Source of the DNA: Tillus elongatus
Taxonomy: Eukaryota > Arthropoda > Insecta > Coleoptera > Cleridae
Reading direction: 5' to 3'
DNA length: 64,000 nt
Assembly: GCA_964006375.1 (NCBI GenBank)
Contig: OZ023269.1
Location: 61,801,968-61,865,967 of the forward strand
Part shown: piece after piece, positions 27,886 through 38,399 of the stretch
Layout: each line of letters opens with the position of its first letter
Position numbering within the stretch: position 1 is the stretch's first letter
The notes under the pieces: generated by a model
The model's database searches: none
Told to the model about the DNA's origin: nothing
What the model saw: only the letters and a program-made list of their open reading frames with translations
Made by a program: the position numbers and the translations under genes

Positions 27886-28805
27886 AATCTCGTGTTGTCA
27901 TTTCTTACTTCACATACATAATTTAAAATGGTCGTCATTTATTAAAAAATCACAATATATTATACCACAATCACCATACATCACCACAAAGAGGTAGAAT
28001 AGATATTCCGCATTCGGTAACGTAATCAAAGGCAACCGCATATTTATTTTTAAGTATAATATACTGAATTAATGCATTAATACTAATTCTGCGCTAACTG
28101 AAAGACTGATATTTAAAATTATTATGTTTAACTAACTTTTGTTATATATTTGAAAACCTTTTTTTCACAAAAAAAATAAAAATAAATATTGGCTAATTGT
28201 TAATTATGCGGCATACATACCTAAAATAAAAGCATTAACTTGTGCTTACATAATTTAAGTATATACAATTTTGAAATTTGTAGTAAAACGTAAATTGAAT
28301 GTCATAAGCTGGCCCTTTATATTTGAAAGTTCATACTGTCATAAACCTCCTTATGTAATTAATTGCTTCCATTTGTAATTATTATAATACAAAATCATTT
28401 TTGTAATTTACCGCTTAGCGCGCACAATTTTCTTGCTATACAACATTGGCTACTTATTTGTATCACAGCTTATGATTTAATATCTTAGTAAAATCTAGAC
28501 CATAACAATTAATTTCTATGAAAAGGACAAAAACGGACAATTTTACCAAAAATAATTGAATTGCACATAACCAATCTTACTCATCTAACAGTCGATCAGA
28601 CTGTGTGTACTATATATATGGTGTGTTATATATCTCTAATAAACACACCGAACGCCATCTACCCCAAAATTAAGAAAACACACCATTACTACCGTTATTG
28701 AGTCAATGTTCTAGGTAACCACTTCCCCTCTACCGTATAAATTGTCTAAATGGGATATGTTGCGATCTGATTTGCTGGAGGGGGTAGGACCGCAAAACAC
28801 ACCGG

Positions 28806-28807
<2 letters not shown>
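27886..28807. other. Non-coding AT-rich DNA
   Basis: No gene is seen. A TGGTGTGTTATATATC...ACACACC inverted pair around 28,620-28,690 precedes the next TA tract and may mark the edge of the Maverick-derived block. Confidence 0.4.
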
Positions 28808-28881
<74 letters not shown>

Positions 28882-28900
28882 TATATATAATATAAATATA
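28808..28900. repeat. (TA)n microsatellite
   Basis: About 68 bp of pure TA, then an interrupted AATATATA tail. The same position, just before TATTGCGTTRCCTCTG, holds TA tracts at 55,680 and (inverted) at 2,520. Confidence 0.95.
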
Positions 28901-29289
28901 TTGCGTTGCCTCTGACAGATTAATATATTTCTCACTGTGACCAATTTCTGACCGAAGTATCGGTGTCGTAGTTTTCTCGTTGCTGCGCTTATGATTTGAT
29001 CAATGTGTGCCGGCGAAAGAAAGTCGTAAATGTTAGGTTGTATGTTTAGCAAGCTTCTATAATGATGAGTGAGTTCATCTAAAATTAGATGTTTCTACTT
29101 TAGGTTTTGTTTTGCTTATTATATGTTTTTTTCGTATGTAACCCAGTTTTTCCCGGGTTATCGTACTGGGCTAACGGAGCTAGCTATTCTTAAAAGTACG
29201 TTTCAAGACAATTGAAAATTTTAACTTCCTATGTGCTGCATGATATTGATATACCAAAGAATAAAGATCTAAGTAAGATACTGAATCAG

Positions 29290-29835
29290 CTGGATTAACA
29301 TATGAACCATCTGATACTAAAAAGCCAATTATTGATGAATTATATAAACCTGCAAGAATAAGCTTTAAACGTAGACGTAATGAATGTGGTAGATTGATTT
29401 TGCTGAATTACAGACTACTACAAAGAAACCTCTGGTTACAATTACAGTTTAGTGGTTATAAATTGGTTTTGAAAGTATGTGTGGACTCGCTCTCTTAGAT
29501 CTAAAAATGATGAAGAGGTGACTAAAGCTTATGGCAGATACTTAAGCTAATAGTACAGCACCAATCTTATCTTGCGTTAGTACTCTAAATTTAACGCAAT
29601 AATGAAAAAATACATCATTAATCACTATAGCACTGATAGTGAGTAATTATTATTCCACTTATATATCTATATATAGATAAAGTCATACATCTTGAAAGAG
29701 AATATATATAAAAATTTCAACTTGGTTTGTTGCTACAAGTGGCTTAAACCTAACGTCACTGCTGCTTACAACTCTACTGTTCATCAAACAGCTGGTGCGC
29801 TAATAAATAACAACATACGTTACATTAATTTTTGA
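29290..29835 (+). pseudogene. Maverick-type integrase remnant, copy A
   Basis: Plus-strand frames give a basic lead (IIDELYKPARISFKRRR), then in a shifted frame the start of the DDE core: TDYYKETFGYKYSLVVINW followed by KYVWTRSLRSKNDEEVTKAM (about 29,400-29,530; the first catalytic Asp region is lost to stops). Farther on come MKKYIINHYSTDSE (region of the second Asp and Glu) and YKWLKPNVTAAYNSTVHQTA (C-terminal part of the core). These match Maverick/Polinton integrases as I remember them. At least three frame changes and several stops. An open stretch at 29,870-30,020 (SAEIVDEYQTYERIIFQSET) may be its decayed C-terminal extension. Confidence 0.75.
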
Positions 29836-30074
29836 GTCAGTGGGGCTTCTGGAATATATCAGTAATGACGAAAATTCCGCAGAAATTGTTGACGAATATC
29901 AAACTTATGAGAGAATCATCTTTCAAAGTGAAACTGAAGTAAAAATGACTAAAACTCACGATCAATATTATGTATACTTAGGATTTAGAGTTAAACTTAA
30001 TCGATATAAACATTTTTAATGAAGTTAAAGTTTATTTGACTAGCTATTGTTTAACCGACGCCACATTTCACTCA

Positions 30075-30419
30075 TGAGAACCTTTTTTTTCTTCTCCGTT
30101 ATTATTTTGCGCTCTGAAGTGTGCCGATCGAAATGAAACCACGCCCTTCTTATCTGTTATTGTATTTGCCAATTTGAGTAGTTCGAAATATTGTAAAGAG
30201 CCAGCGTAGCTCACAGTGCAGCTGCAGCCAAGTCAGCGCCCAGATGAGACTCCGCCTAGCTTTCTGTCCCTAAAAGGTCCTATACGCGGCACTCGCAACG
30301 AATGTTCGTACGATTTACTGGTAATTTCGCACAGACGTTACTATGGTTCTCACGGCGGAGCGTCTATTACAGGTAACCGACCGTAGACTTCACGCTCGTT
30401 TTATTCTCTCGTCACTTTT
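30075..30419 (+). repeat. Dispersed 330 bp repeat
   Basis: Copies: here, 37,301-37,545 (inverted), 38,400-38,520 (partial), 38,540-38,872, 50,905-50,995 (inverted, partial), 57,000-57,312, 62,816-63,065 (inverted) and 63,900-64,000 (partial). One end reads TTCTCTCGTCACTT and abuts the major capsid-like gene. It is much richer in GC than its surroundings and has no conserved frame. Candidate for a terminal repeat or a small mobile unit. Confidence 0.75.
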
Positions 30420-30650
30420 AGATGTTGAATTATTCAGATTTGGTAATTCATACGTTTCCCATTTTCTATATGGTACCAGGATCTTTTTATTTAGGGAAAT
30501 CGACTGTGATAATTGTTTCTCTATAACTTCGCTTAGGTGGATAAGTTTCACTTGCAGCGCCATGTAATCAATGTAACTTTAATGCTTTATCTGCGTCGAC
30601 TGCTCCAATCAAAATAAAGCAATTTCTTTCGCTCTGGGCTTTACTTATTA
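30420..30650 (-). pseudogene. Major capsid-like protein fragment (Maverick MCP family)
   Basis: Minus-strand sequence is homologous to 40,060-40,240 and to 53,880-54,060, which read AADxEKAL...IEC then PYRKWEMYELPN. Here it breaks off within the NLNNST region, where the 330 bp repeat is inserted. Frames are broken. The family identity comes from the better copies at 40,637-40,930 and 53,450-54,049. Confidence 0.6.
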
Positions 30651-31169
30651 ACCGCAAAAATACGCTTCTATTGTATTTGAAAATATTACACAAGTAGCAA
30701 TGAGGTATGCAGTAGCAAAATCGGCCATCCTTTAGCATAGTATATTGTATGTCACCCGGATTGAATTAGAGCTCTTGCTTCATCATTGTTTGCTTCCAAA
30801 AGTGTTCGAATTGTTGTAACTATACCAAGATTTCTCACATGTTTAATAATCGGGCTGCTGCATTAGATGTTACTTGTACATCTCCAATCGTACCACTCGT
30901 CTCTCTACTGCCTATTATTAGTAGAACAGCTGAAGAGCAAACGTAAAAATATCTTGTTGGTTGATTGCAGAATCACAGGTATCATATGGGCAAACGCACT
31001 GGTTTGAGAAGCCTATGTGTGTATTTCTTTCCCTTTGATAGACTCGTCGTACACAGGGTCAGCGAATATATGTAGTCTGCTTAATATCGGTACCTAATTA
31101 ATCTAGATATTGCACGTGCTCCCACGATAGAATCGTCTTATGCAGGAAGCGAATATACTGAAGGTGGGG

Positions 31170-31712
31170 CGGCTTGATTGCTGGTATTTATAATCAACAT
31201 AATATGGTGGTCTCTGTCTCAATTCCAATATCACAATGATCTCCTCACCCTGAAACGTCACAAGTACTCAATTCTGATCGACGAGGTTTACATTTATATG
31301 CGAAATAAGAGGGATAACAATCTTACTATATGGTTTTATATCAACGGCGTAACCTGGGTCTACCATAGGAGTAAACTCATATACTGTATGCGTAGGTTTG
31401 CCATCTACAATATTACACTATCACAATTTCCACCGGTAAATCAGAAACGTGGCTTTACCAGTGGTAATACGTTAATTAGAAAACCCCAATATTGGGGCTA
31501 TTGAAGCATCGGTAGAAAAGTATATATGATACTGACATGTTATCTCACATTTTAAAGTGTTGTTGTTGGCTTTTAGCGAAAACAGCTTTACCACGTCGAT
31601 GTTGTTCTCTACTGCAGGGTACTGATGTTTATCCTTAATGTAAGACGCAATGCTCATTCTGAATGTATTTCTCGATATCACTGATTTCATACGAACCATC
31701 AGGAAAAATCAT
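31170..31712 (-). pseudogene. Minor capsid (penton)-like protein, inverted copy
   Basis: From an ATG at 31,712 the frame starts IFPDGSYEISDIEKYIQNE, the N-terminus typical of a Maverick-associated protein family whose later part reads HTVYEFTPMVDPGYAVDIKP and ISHINVNxVDQN. I recall this family as the minor jelly-roll capsid (penton-like) protein of arthropod Mavericks, but that function is an inference. The frame shifts after about 20 codons, and part of the middle (ending ...PxHTVYEF) is deleted relative to 46,973-47,272. It mirrors the copy at 36,007. Confidence 0.65.
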
Positions 31713-31944
31713 TTCTAGCCGACTCTTATCACCACTCACAGCAGAAAAGTAGTGAAACTATTACTCCCACGCTCTATGTCTGGTATAGTGTTATATCGGT
31801 GAAAGTGAGCAAGCGCGAGCAATTAGTCAAAGTGAGGTTTCAACACTAACGGTGGAAATATTTCAATCGACGTAGAACCATTGAAAGCAAGCGCACACGC
31901 AATGACTGAAACACAGATACTACTGTTTAAGTCTTTTATTTAAA

Positions 31945-32012
31945 AATTGTAAACATAAGTGACCACATTATAAGTATTATAGTTTTGGTATGCATCATGA
32001 TTATAAAATATC
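31945..32012 (-). pseudogene. C-terminal piece of adenain-like protease
   Basis: The minus strand carries the same sequence that at 49,870-49,930 reads YNHDVYQKYNTYNCGHLC, with a base change that shifts the frame just before the catalytic-Cys region. Only this tail of the protease remains, joined directly to the PLA2-like segment. Confidence 0.55.
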
Positions 32013-32018
32013 AATCAT

Positions 32019-32053
32019 CTAGATCGTGCTTGTCAAGAGACAAGCACGATCTA
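32019..32053. repeat. Snap-back hairpin in the PLA2-like gene
   Basis: CTAGATCGTGCTTGTC is followed within four bases by its exact complement. Same hairpin at 35,668-35,701, 46,370-46,407 (diverged) and 61,213-61,250. The inner arm is the coding sequence for LDRACL, so the hairpin is an inverted duplication of coding DNA. Confidence 0.85.
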
Positions 32054-32210
32054 GAGTATTGATGCCTTGATTACTCGTAAAACGTTCTTTAAATTTAGTA
32101 TCTGGACCACAAAACTGATAACCAGGTACGTGCAGCTCAACAGGTATTTTTCGATTACTGTGTGCAAGACCTTCACCTTCACACACCAATATTTATGCTG
32201 TTAATGAGGT
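32030..32210 (-). pseudogene. PLA2-like domain fragment (Maverick core protein N-terminus)
   Basis: Minus-strand reading gives ELHVPGYQFCGPDTKFKERF then INTLDRACL. This is the start of the phospholipase A2-like (Parvo_coat_N-type) domain found in parvovirus VP1 and, as I recall, at the N-terminus of the Maverick/adintovirus core protein that ends in a pX-like segment. The Ca-binding YxGxG-type loop region is visible as YQFCGPDT. The frame ends where the His-Asp catalytic pair (HDxxY) would follow, replaced by a snap-back hairpin (32,019-32,053). The usual ATG has become ATA in this copy. Confidence 0.7.
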
Positions 32211-32320
32211 ATGATATATCTGCGTATTTAAATAGGATGTAGCATTCGTACAAAGTATTAGTTTAGTTAACGATGGTAAAAGCGTATGGTAAAACATGCA
32301 AAAGCCAACAGTCGCAACAT
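32211..32320. promoter_or_regulatory. Intergenic region between divergent PLA2/pX and ATPase genes
   Basis: About 110 bp separates the PLA2-like start (minus) from the ATPase start (plus). The inverted copy at 46,112-46,235 keeps the same arrangement and contains TATATAAATAC about 35-45 bases before the PLA2-like ATG. Here that word is TTTAAATAC. A bidirectional promoter is an inference. Confidence 0.35.
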
Positions 32321-33000
32321 AGATGATGTTGTACCACATCATCATTACCTAAACAGCAGACATGGCCTTCTTTTACCAACCTCAGTTAGATGTTTGATAT
32401 GTGGTCCAATTGGTTATGGTTAACAAATATTATGTGTTAAAGCAGGTGGTGTATGCTACAAAAGGTGTTTGATACTATCTATACAGTGAGATCGTAAACA
32501 TATTGGATCCAAGAGATGCAAATAACAATTCGATTTTTATATTAGATGATGTAGCCTCTGATAAGCAAGATAAAATAAAATCGTATTTTTGTATAGGTAG
32601 ACATTAAGATATTGACAGTTTCTACTTGTGTCCGAAACAATTGGTGCGTCATAATGTTAACATCATAGTTTTAATTAAACAAGATGAAATTACCAAATAC
32701 AGACTGGAGATAACTTCTCTGGCTTCACTGTTAAGCCAGTAGTATGGTACAGTTTCACCAAGTAAGTGCATCAGTGATTAATGAATTGAATATGAAATTA
32801 GTCTTGTGAATGATGATCATGTAGTTACATGGATAGTTACCCATATGAGTTTTGAAAAGTTTAAACTCATTTGTGGTGGTTTTCGGGAAAACAAACATAT
32901 TATGGTGGCTGTTGTTAAAGATACTAATTTAACACAAGGGGTTTGATTACTTTATATATCTCGGTTAACTGAAAAACATTGGTATTCAGTTGTTCAGTTC
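32321..33000 (+). pseudogene. FtsK/HerA (A32-type) genome-packaging ATPase, copy A
   Basis: Plus-strand frames read RHGLLLPTSVRCLICGPIGYG (Walker A region, GxxGxGKT degraded), then a short gap, then SIFILDDVASDKQDKIKSYF (Walker B, hhhhDD) and FYLCPKQLVRHNVNIIVLIK, and after an insertion MSFEKFKLICGG. The order matches the Maverick/Polinton packaging ATPase, which is thought to pump DNA into capsids. The Walker A lysine is lost and several frameshifts are present. A roughly 100 bp hairpin-bearing insert sits between IVLIKQDE and NDDHVVT. It diverges from the PLA2-like gene on the other strand. Confidence 0.8.
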
Positions 33001-33190
33001 ACGAACGAATGTTAAGTTCATAGCCTATTGGTGTAAAATACTATGTTGATAAAAATTTCACAGAGAAACATTCGATACAACATATAGTGTTATTTATGAT
33101 TAAAACCACCAATACTTGGATGCTTGGTAACAAACCTATTTAATTTGTTGTTAAATATAGATGATAAAAATGGACATAGCTTTTAAATAT
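33001..33190 (+). pseudogene. N-terminus of the LWEL accessory protein
   Basis: Sequence homologous to 45,365-45,270 (minus), where YDKTTNTWMLGNKPMKF is followed by TNHLWELI. Here only the WMLGNKP segment and flanks survive before the foldback elements. The family, common near arthropod Mavericks as I recall, has no function known to me. Confidence 0.5.
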
Positions 33191-33248
33191 TGGCTGGTTA
33201 TTACCTATTCATTGATTGTTGTTGCCCTTACCTGGTGAAACTTGTCGA

Positions 33249-33341
33249 TACTGCATACAGACTTGAAGAATACTTCTCTTGCTTCACTGTTGGTTTTTGT
33301 AGGTGAAGCCAGAGAAGTATTCTCCAAGTCTGTATGCAGTA
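33249..33341. repeat. Hairpin element with TACTGCATACAGACTT ends
   Basis: Two 38-40 bp arms in inverted orientation around a short loop. The copy at 58,846-58,927 is nearly perfect. Half-copies occur inside the ATPase gene (32,695-32,790, 45,640-45,720, 54,985-55,080) and at 35,148-35,215 and 60,725-60,790. Confidence 0.8.
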
Positions 33342-33412
33342 TGTTTATTACCTAGTTATTACCAATTTTTATTGGTACTAATCATCTGTTGAAATTAATA
33401 TGTTTGAGAAAA

Positions 33413-33648
33413 CCAGTTCTGAGCTGGCTTTTAATTAAAAGTCAACTCAGAATTGACATGGACGTGGGAATCCAACTATCTAATTAAAACGAGGCAATGT
33501 TTAATCTATTTGGACCGGGCAGATTTTCCTGAAAAATTAGCCAGGAAAATCTGCCCATTCCAAGTAGATTAAACTTTGCTTTGTTTCAATTAGACAATCC
33601 GATTCCCCCGTCCATACCAGTTCTGAGCTGGCTTTTGATTAATGTTAC
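33413..33648. repeat. Foldback element, about 95 bp arms
   Basis: GGGCAGATTTTCCTG...CAGGAAAATCTGCCC marks the centre (about 33,520-33,560), and the arms extend outward to GACATGGACGTGGGAATCC / GGATTCCCCCGTCCAT-type ends. An extra direct copy of CCAGTTCTGAGCTGGC lies on the left. Duplicated at 58,990-59,235. Confidence 0.8.
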
Positions 33649-33844
33649 TATGTTTATTTACACAAGCATTTACACAAGCTTCGGTCATTGATTAAAAAAG
33701 TAATCTACTCTGGTTTTCGTACAAGCAAGTGAAACGTAGGCTTCGCCTCGCTGATAAACTAGATTTACTATCTTTTGAAGTTCAATATACCTATTCATGC
33801 GAGTGAATAAAAGTTGCGCCAGTGTCGTTTGAAAATAAAATAAA

Positions 33845-34735
<891 letters not shown>

Positions 34736-35384
34736 AAAATATATATGAAGATTATTACTGGAAATATATATTAGTTTCGTTCTTATTTGAGCACATTAAT
34801 GTGGGAGCGGAGGAGTCGTTTCGTGAGGTGCTGGGGAGCACTGAATTTAAACTGAAACTAGAGAACTATATTATAACAAGTTTAACCTTCTCATATTTAC
34901 AATTATTTATATATCTAGATTTACTTACCTAATTCTCAACAATAAATAAACATTGTCAGCAGTTCACAACGGTATTTGCAACCTATAACATTTAAATCTG
35001 TAAATATCAACACACTGGTGTATTTGTTTGTAAATACGCCAAGTGATGGTATCAATTCAATGTCAATAATTACGTGACGGGTTTGACCTATTACCTAACT
35101 GACATTGCTTTACTTTAATGTTTCTTAACGAAAACCAACAGTGAAGCCAGAGAAGTAGTCTCCAAGTCTGTATGTAGTAGAAGTTTCACCAAGTAAGGGC
35201 AACAACAATCAATGAATTGTATTAATTAACATTATAATATCTATTTCACCAATTATCACAATCAGAATAAAATTATGATATATTGTCAATCTTAGGTATA
35301 CCCCCCCGCCCCGGCGGTAGTCACTTTTCCATGAACATCCTGCCGAGTCCACAAGGGACGACGTCTTCTAGCTAGCTACTGCGC
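34736..35384. other. Spacer of the duplicated block
   Basis: Repeated at 60,319-60,960 with few differences. Holds a half-copy of the hairpin element (35,148-35,215) and a C/G-rich run (35,300-35,315). No coding evidence. Confidence 0.5.
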
Positions 35385-35705
35385 TATTAGACAGCGGCCT
35401 CTCCTGATACTGTATTCCTATGTAATACTTTCAAATACTATAAAGAGCTTTTGGCAATTCGTTAATACGGATAACTAGATTGTTGCTCCAATTTGGTTGC
35501 CGCAGCAGATACAGAAACCCTCATTAGCAGTATCAATCTTGGTGTGTGGAGGTGAAGGTCTTGTTGACAGAGTCATCAAAAAATTACCTGTTTAGCTGCA
35601 CGTACGTGGTCCAGACACTAAACTTAACGAACGTTTCAGGGGAGATAATCAACGCATCAATAATTTAGATCGTGCTTGTCTCTTGACAAGCACGATCTAG
35701 AGGAT
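35385..35705 (+). pseudogene. Major capsid fragment fused to PLA2-like fragment
   Basis: 35,455-35,515 is the MCP-family segment (NSLIR...CSNLVAAADTE in other copies). It changes within a few bases to the PLA2-like segment (VCGGEGLVDRVIKKLPV then GYQFCGPDTKLNERF). The join is the same at 61,015-61,090, so it predates the large duplication. The PLA2 part ends in the snap-back hairpin at 35,668-35,701. In-frame stops are present. Confidence 0.65.
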
Positions 35706-35770
35706 TGACATTGTATAATCATGATGTATACCAAAACTATAATACTTATAATGCGGTCACTTATGTTTAC
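35706..35770 (+). pseudogene. C-terminal piece of adenain-like protease
   Basis: Same tail as at 49,870-49,930. TATAATGCGGTCACTT differs from the coding version there, so the catalytic CGHLC region is out of frame. It directly precedes the minor capsid-like gene. Confidence 0.55.
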
Positions 35771-36006
35771 AATTTTTAAATAAAGGACTTAAACAGTAGT
35801 ATCTGTGTTTCAGTCATTGCGCTTACGCTTGCTTTCAATGGCTCTACGTCGATTGAACTATTTCCACCGTTAGTGTTAAAACCTCACTTTGACTAAATGC
35901 TCGCGCTTGCAAATTTTCAGAGATGTAACACTATACCAGACATAGAGCGTGGGTGTAATAGTTTCACTACTTTTCTGCTGTGAGTGGTGATTAGAGTCGG
36001 CTCGAA

Positions 36007-36545
36007 ATGATTATTCCTGATGGTTCGTATGAAATCAGTGATATCGAGAAATACATTCAGAATGAGCATTGCGTCTTATGTTAAGGATAAACATCAGTAC
36101 CCTGCAGTAGAGAATAACATCGACGTGGTAAAGCTGTTTTCGCTAAAAGCCAACAACAACACTTTAAAATGTGAGATAACATGTCAGTATCATATAGACT
36201 TTTCTACCGATGCTTCAATAGCCCCAATATTTCTAGACAACGTCTTACCGCTGGTAAAGTCCATGTTTCTGATTTACCGGTGGAAATTGTGATAGTGTAA
36301 TATGGTAGATGGCAAACCTGCGCATACAGTATATGAGTTTACTCTTATGGTAGATCCAGGTTACGCCGTTGATATAAAACCATATAGTAAGGTTTTTATG
36401 CGTCTTACGACCCGCATTATTTCGCATATAAATGTAAACCTCGTCGATCAGAATTGAGTACTTGTGACGTTTCAAGGTGAGGAGATCATTGTGATACTGG
36501 AATTGAGACAGAGACCACCATATTATGTTGATTATAAATACCAGC
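36007..36545 (+). pseudogene. Minor capsid (penton)-like protein, copy A
   Basis: Starts ATG ATT ATT CCT GAT GGT (MIIPDGSYEISDIEKYIQNE), then shifts frame. A middle stretch reads IDVVKLFSLKANNNTLKCEI then FSTDASIAPIFLDN. After a deletion, HTVYEFTLMVDPGYAVDIKP and ISHINVNLVDQN appear with stops. Compared with the copy at 46,695-47,275 it lacks the VKTIRLECNIVDG stretch. Sits just after the protease tail, suggesting an original protease then minor-capsid gene order. Virion role is inferred from family context. Confidence 0.7.
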
Positions 36546-37064
36546 AATCAAGCCGCCCCAGCTTCAGTATATTCGCTTCCTGCATAAGACGATTCTATCT
36601 TGGAAGCACAAGCATTATCTAGATTAATTAGGTACCGATATTAAGCAGACTACATATATTCGCTGACCCTGTACACGACGAGTCAATCAAAGGGGAAGAA
36701 ATACACACATAGGCTTCTCAAACCAGTTCGTTTGCCGATAATGATACCTGTGATTCTGTAATCAACCAACAAGATATTTGTACGTTTGGTCTTCAGCTGT
36801 TCTACTAATAAATGGCAGTAGAGAGACGAGTGGCACGATTGGAGTATACAAGTAACATGTAATGCAGCAGCCCGATTATTGAACATTTGAGAAATCCTGG
36901 TATAGTTACAACAATTCAAACGCTTTTGGAAGCAAACAGTGATGAAGCAAGAGCTCTAATTCAAGCCGGGTGAAGTCCCACTACATACAATACAATGCTG
37001 AAGGATGGACGTTTTTGCTACTGCATACCTCCTTGTTACTTGTGTAATATTTTCAAATACAATA
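36546..37064. other. Spacer between minor and major capsid fragments
   Basis: Present four times (30,650-31,170 and 57,540-58,070 inverted; 62,096-62,580 direct). Short open stretches such as TSNMxCSSPIIEHLRNPGIV may be decayed coding DNA. No family recognised. Confidence 0.45.
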
Positions 37065-37300
37065 GAAGCGTGATTTTCCGGATAATAACTAAAGCCCAGA
37101 GCAAAAGAAATTGCTTTATTTTGATTGGAGTAGTCGACGCAGATAAAGTATTAAAGTTACATTGATTACATGGCGCTGCAGGTGAAACTTATCCACCTAA
37201 GCGAAGTTATACAGAAACAATTATTACAGTCGATTGCCCTAAATAAAAAGATCCTTGTACCATATAAAAAATGGGAAACGTATGAATTACCAAAAGTGAC
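37065..37300 (+). pseudogene. Major capsid-like fragment interrupted by the 330 bp repeat
   Basis: Homologous to MCP-family copies (DADKVLKL..., then CATATAAAAAATGGGAAACGT, equivalent to the PYRKWEMYE coding stretch). Ends abruptly at GAATTACC|AAAAGTGACGAG, where the 330 bp repeat begins. In the uninterrupted copy at 40,637-40,930 the frame continues into PRFVIVRLQTDR. Confidence 0.6.
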
Positions 37301-37545
37301 GAGAGAATAAAACGAGCGTGAAGTCTACGGTCGGTTACTTGTAATAGACGCTCCGGCGTGAGAACCGTAGTAGCGTCTCATCTGGGCGCTGACTTGGCTG
37401 CAGCTGCACTGTGAACTACGCTGGCTCTTCACGATATTTCGAACTACTCAAATGGCAAATACAATAACAGACAAGAAGGGCGTGGTGTCATTTCGATCGG
37501 CACACTTCAGAGGGCAAAATAATAACGGAGAAGAAAAAAAAAAGG
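37301..37545 (-). repeat. 330 bp repeat, inverted copy left of the H2B pseudogene
   Basis: Reverse complement of 30,190-30,419 and of 38,640-38,872. Begins AAAGTGACGAGAGAATAAAA. With the copy at 38,540-38,872 it brackets the H2B pseudogene as inverted repeats. Confidence 0.75.
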
Positions 37546-37639
37546 TTCTGATGAGGAAATGTGGCGTCGGTCAAGCAATAGCTAATTGCGATTAGATTAC
37601 GGATCGAGCGTACTTATCACGAAATGTATGTAAATTTGA

Positions 37640-37655
37640 AACTCTGAAAAGCGCC
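37640..37655 (-). promoter_or_regulatory. Decayed histone 3' stem-loop
   Basis: Minus strand reads GGCGCTTTTCAGAGTT, about 64 bases after the H2B stop codon. The replication-dependent histone mRNA hairpin is GGCTCTTTTCAGAGCC, so the TTTC loop and inner stem are kept while three stem positions have changed. The copy at 63,149-63,164 is identical. Confidence 0.65.
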
Positions 37656-37718
37656 CACTTTTTTCTCTCCAAGTTTTCCGACTAATGTGACACAATTGAA
37701 AGGCACACGTTTAATTAT

Positions 37719-38100
37719 TTACTTCGAGATGGTGTACTTGATAACCGGCTTGGTGCCTTCGTTGACTGCGTGTTTGGCGAGTTTACCGGGCAGAAGGTGC
37801 CTGACGGTGGTCTCGATCTCCCGGCTGGTTATCGTGGATCTGTTGTAATGAGCGGCGGTGATGCGCTCCAATATGTCGTCGACGAAGCTGTCCATTATTC
37901 TTATGGCCTTGCTCGAGTTACGGCGTCGGCATGTACTTGGTTCATTATTTGGTAAATATAAATTGCTAGCTCTCCTTCATCCTGCGCTTCTTTTTGTCGC
38001 TCTCGGAGATGTTCTTCCGGGCCTTGCAGGCCTTCTTGATAACTTTACCTGTAGCCTTCGGCGGTATCTTGTAGACAGTATACATAACAGACGTCGGAAC
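37719..38100 (-). pseudogene. Histone H2B-derived pseudogene, copy A
   Basis: Minus-strand frames match core histone H2[20 protein letters not shown] with [14 protein letters not shown], then one base is missing (TAG arises where copy B reads TACGCA), then in other frames [49 protein letters not shown] and [20 protein letters not shown], ending TAA at 37,719. Family knowledge: H2B pairs with H2A in nucleosomes and is almost invariant in insects. This version has many substitutions and lacks about six residues between ERIxA and HYN. It is thus a long-diverged copy, either host-derived and decayed or carried by the element. The start codon is unclear. A decayed histone hairpin follows. Confidence 0.85.
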
Positions 38101-38395
38101 GATAGTGGCCGCCCGCTTTCCTTCTTCTTTGGTTTTTAACTATATTTTTCGGTTGCTGCTTCCGCAACTTTACCGTTGTAGTCAGGTTTTCGGATTTTCT
38201 GTTGCCCTTTAAATGTGTGTCGATTCTTATGACGGTCCGCACCGAAATCGACATCGTTTTAGTTAAGCGGCGCTGTGGACGTAGGTCACTCTCAACGAAT
38301 CCGTCACCGTCATTAGTGTCGGCCAACAGCTATCTATAAAGGCATACTGCAATGACCACAACACTTCCATAGGTGGCACGGCAGTGTATGTTTAA
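38101..38395 (-). other. Region upstream of the H2B pseudogene
   Basis: A 93-codon minus-strand frame (38,326-38,045) begins MADTNDGDGF and is rich in Arg and Lys (for example [18 protein letters not shown]). It overlaps the H2B N-terminus in another frame and is conserved in copy B (63,812-63,531). It may be a shifted N-terminal extension or chance. It resembles no protein I know. Confidence 0.3.
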
Positions 38396-38399
38396 ACAA

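Noticed and set aside
31945..32012. Recurring ATAATCATGATGTATACC...AAATAAA block as a polyadenylation or regulatory repeat
   Set aside because: At 49,870-49,930 the same bases encode the protease C-terminus with CGHLC, so the recurrence is decayed coding DNA.
38045..38326. 93-codon basic frame upstream of H2B as a separate gene
   Set aside because: It overlaps H2B in another frame, has no recognisable domain, and its conservation follows from the duplication alone.
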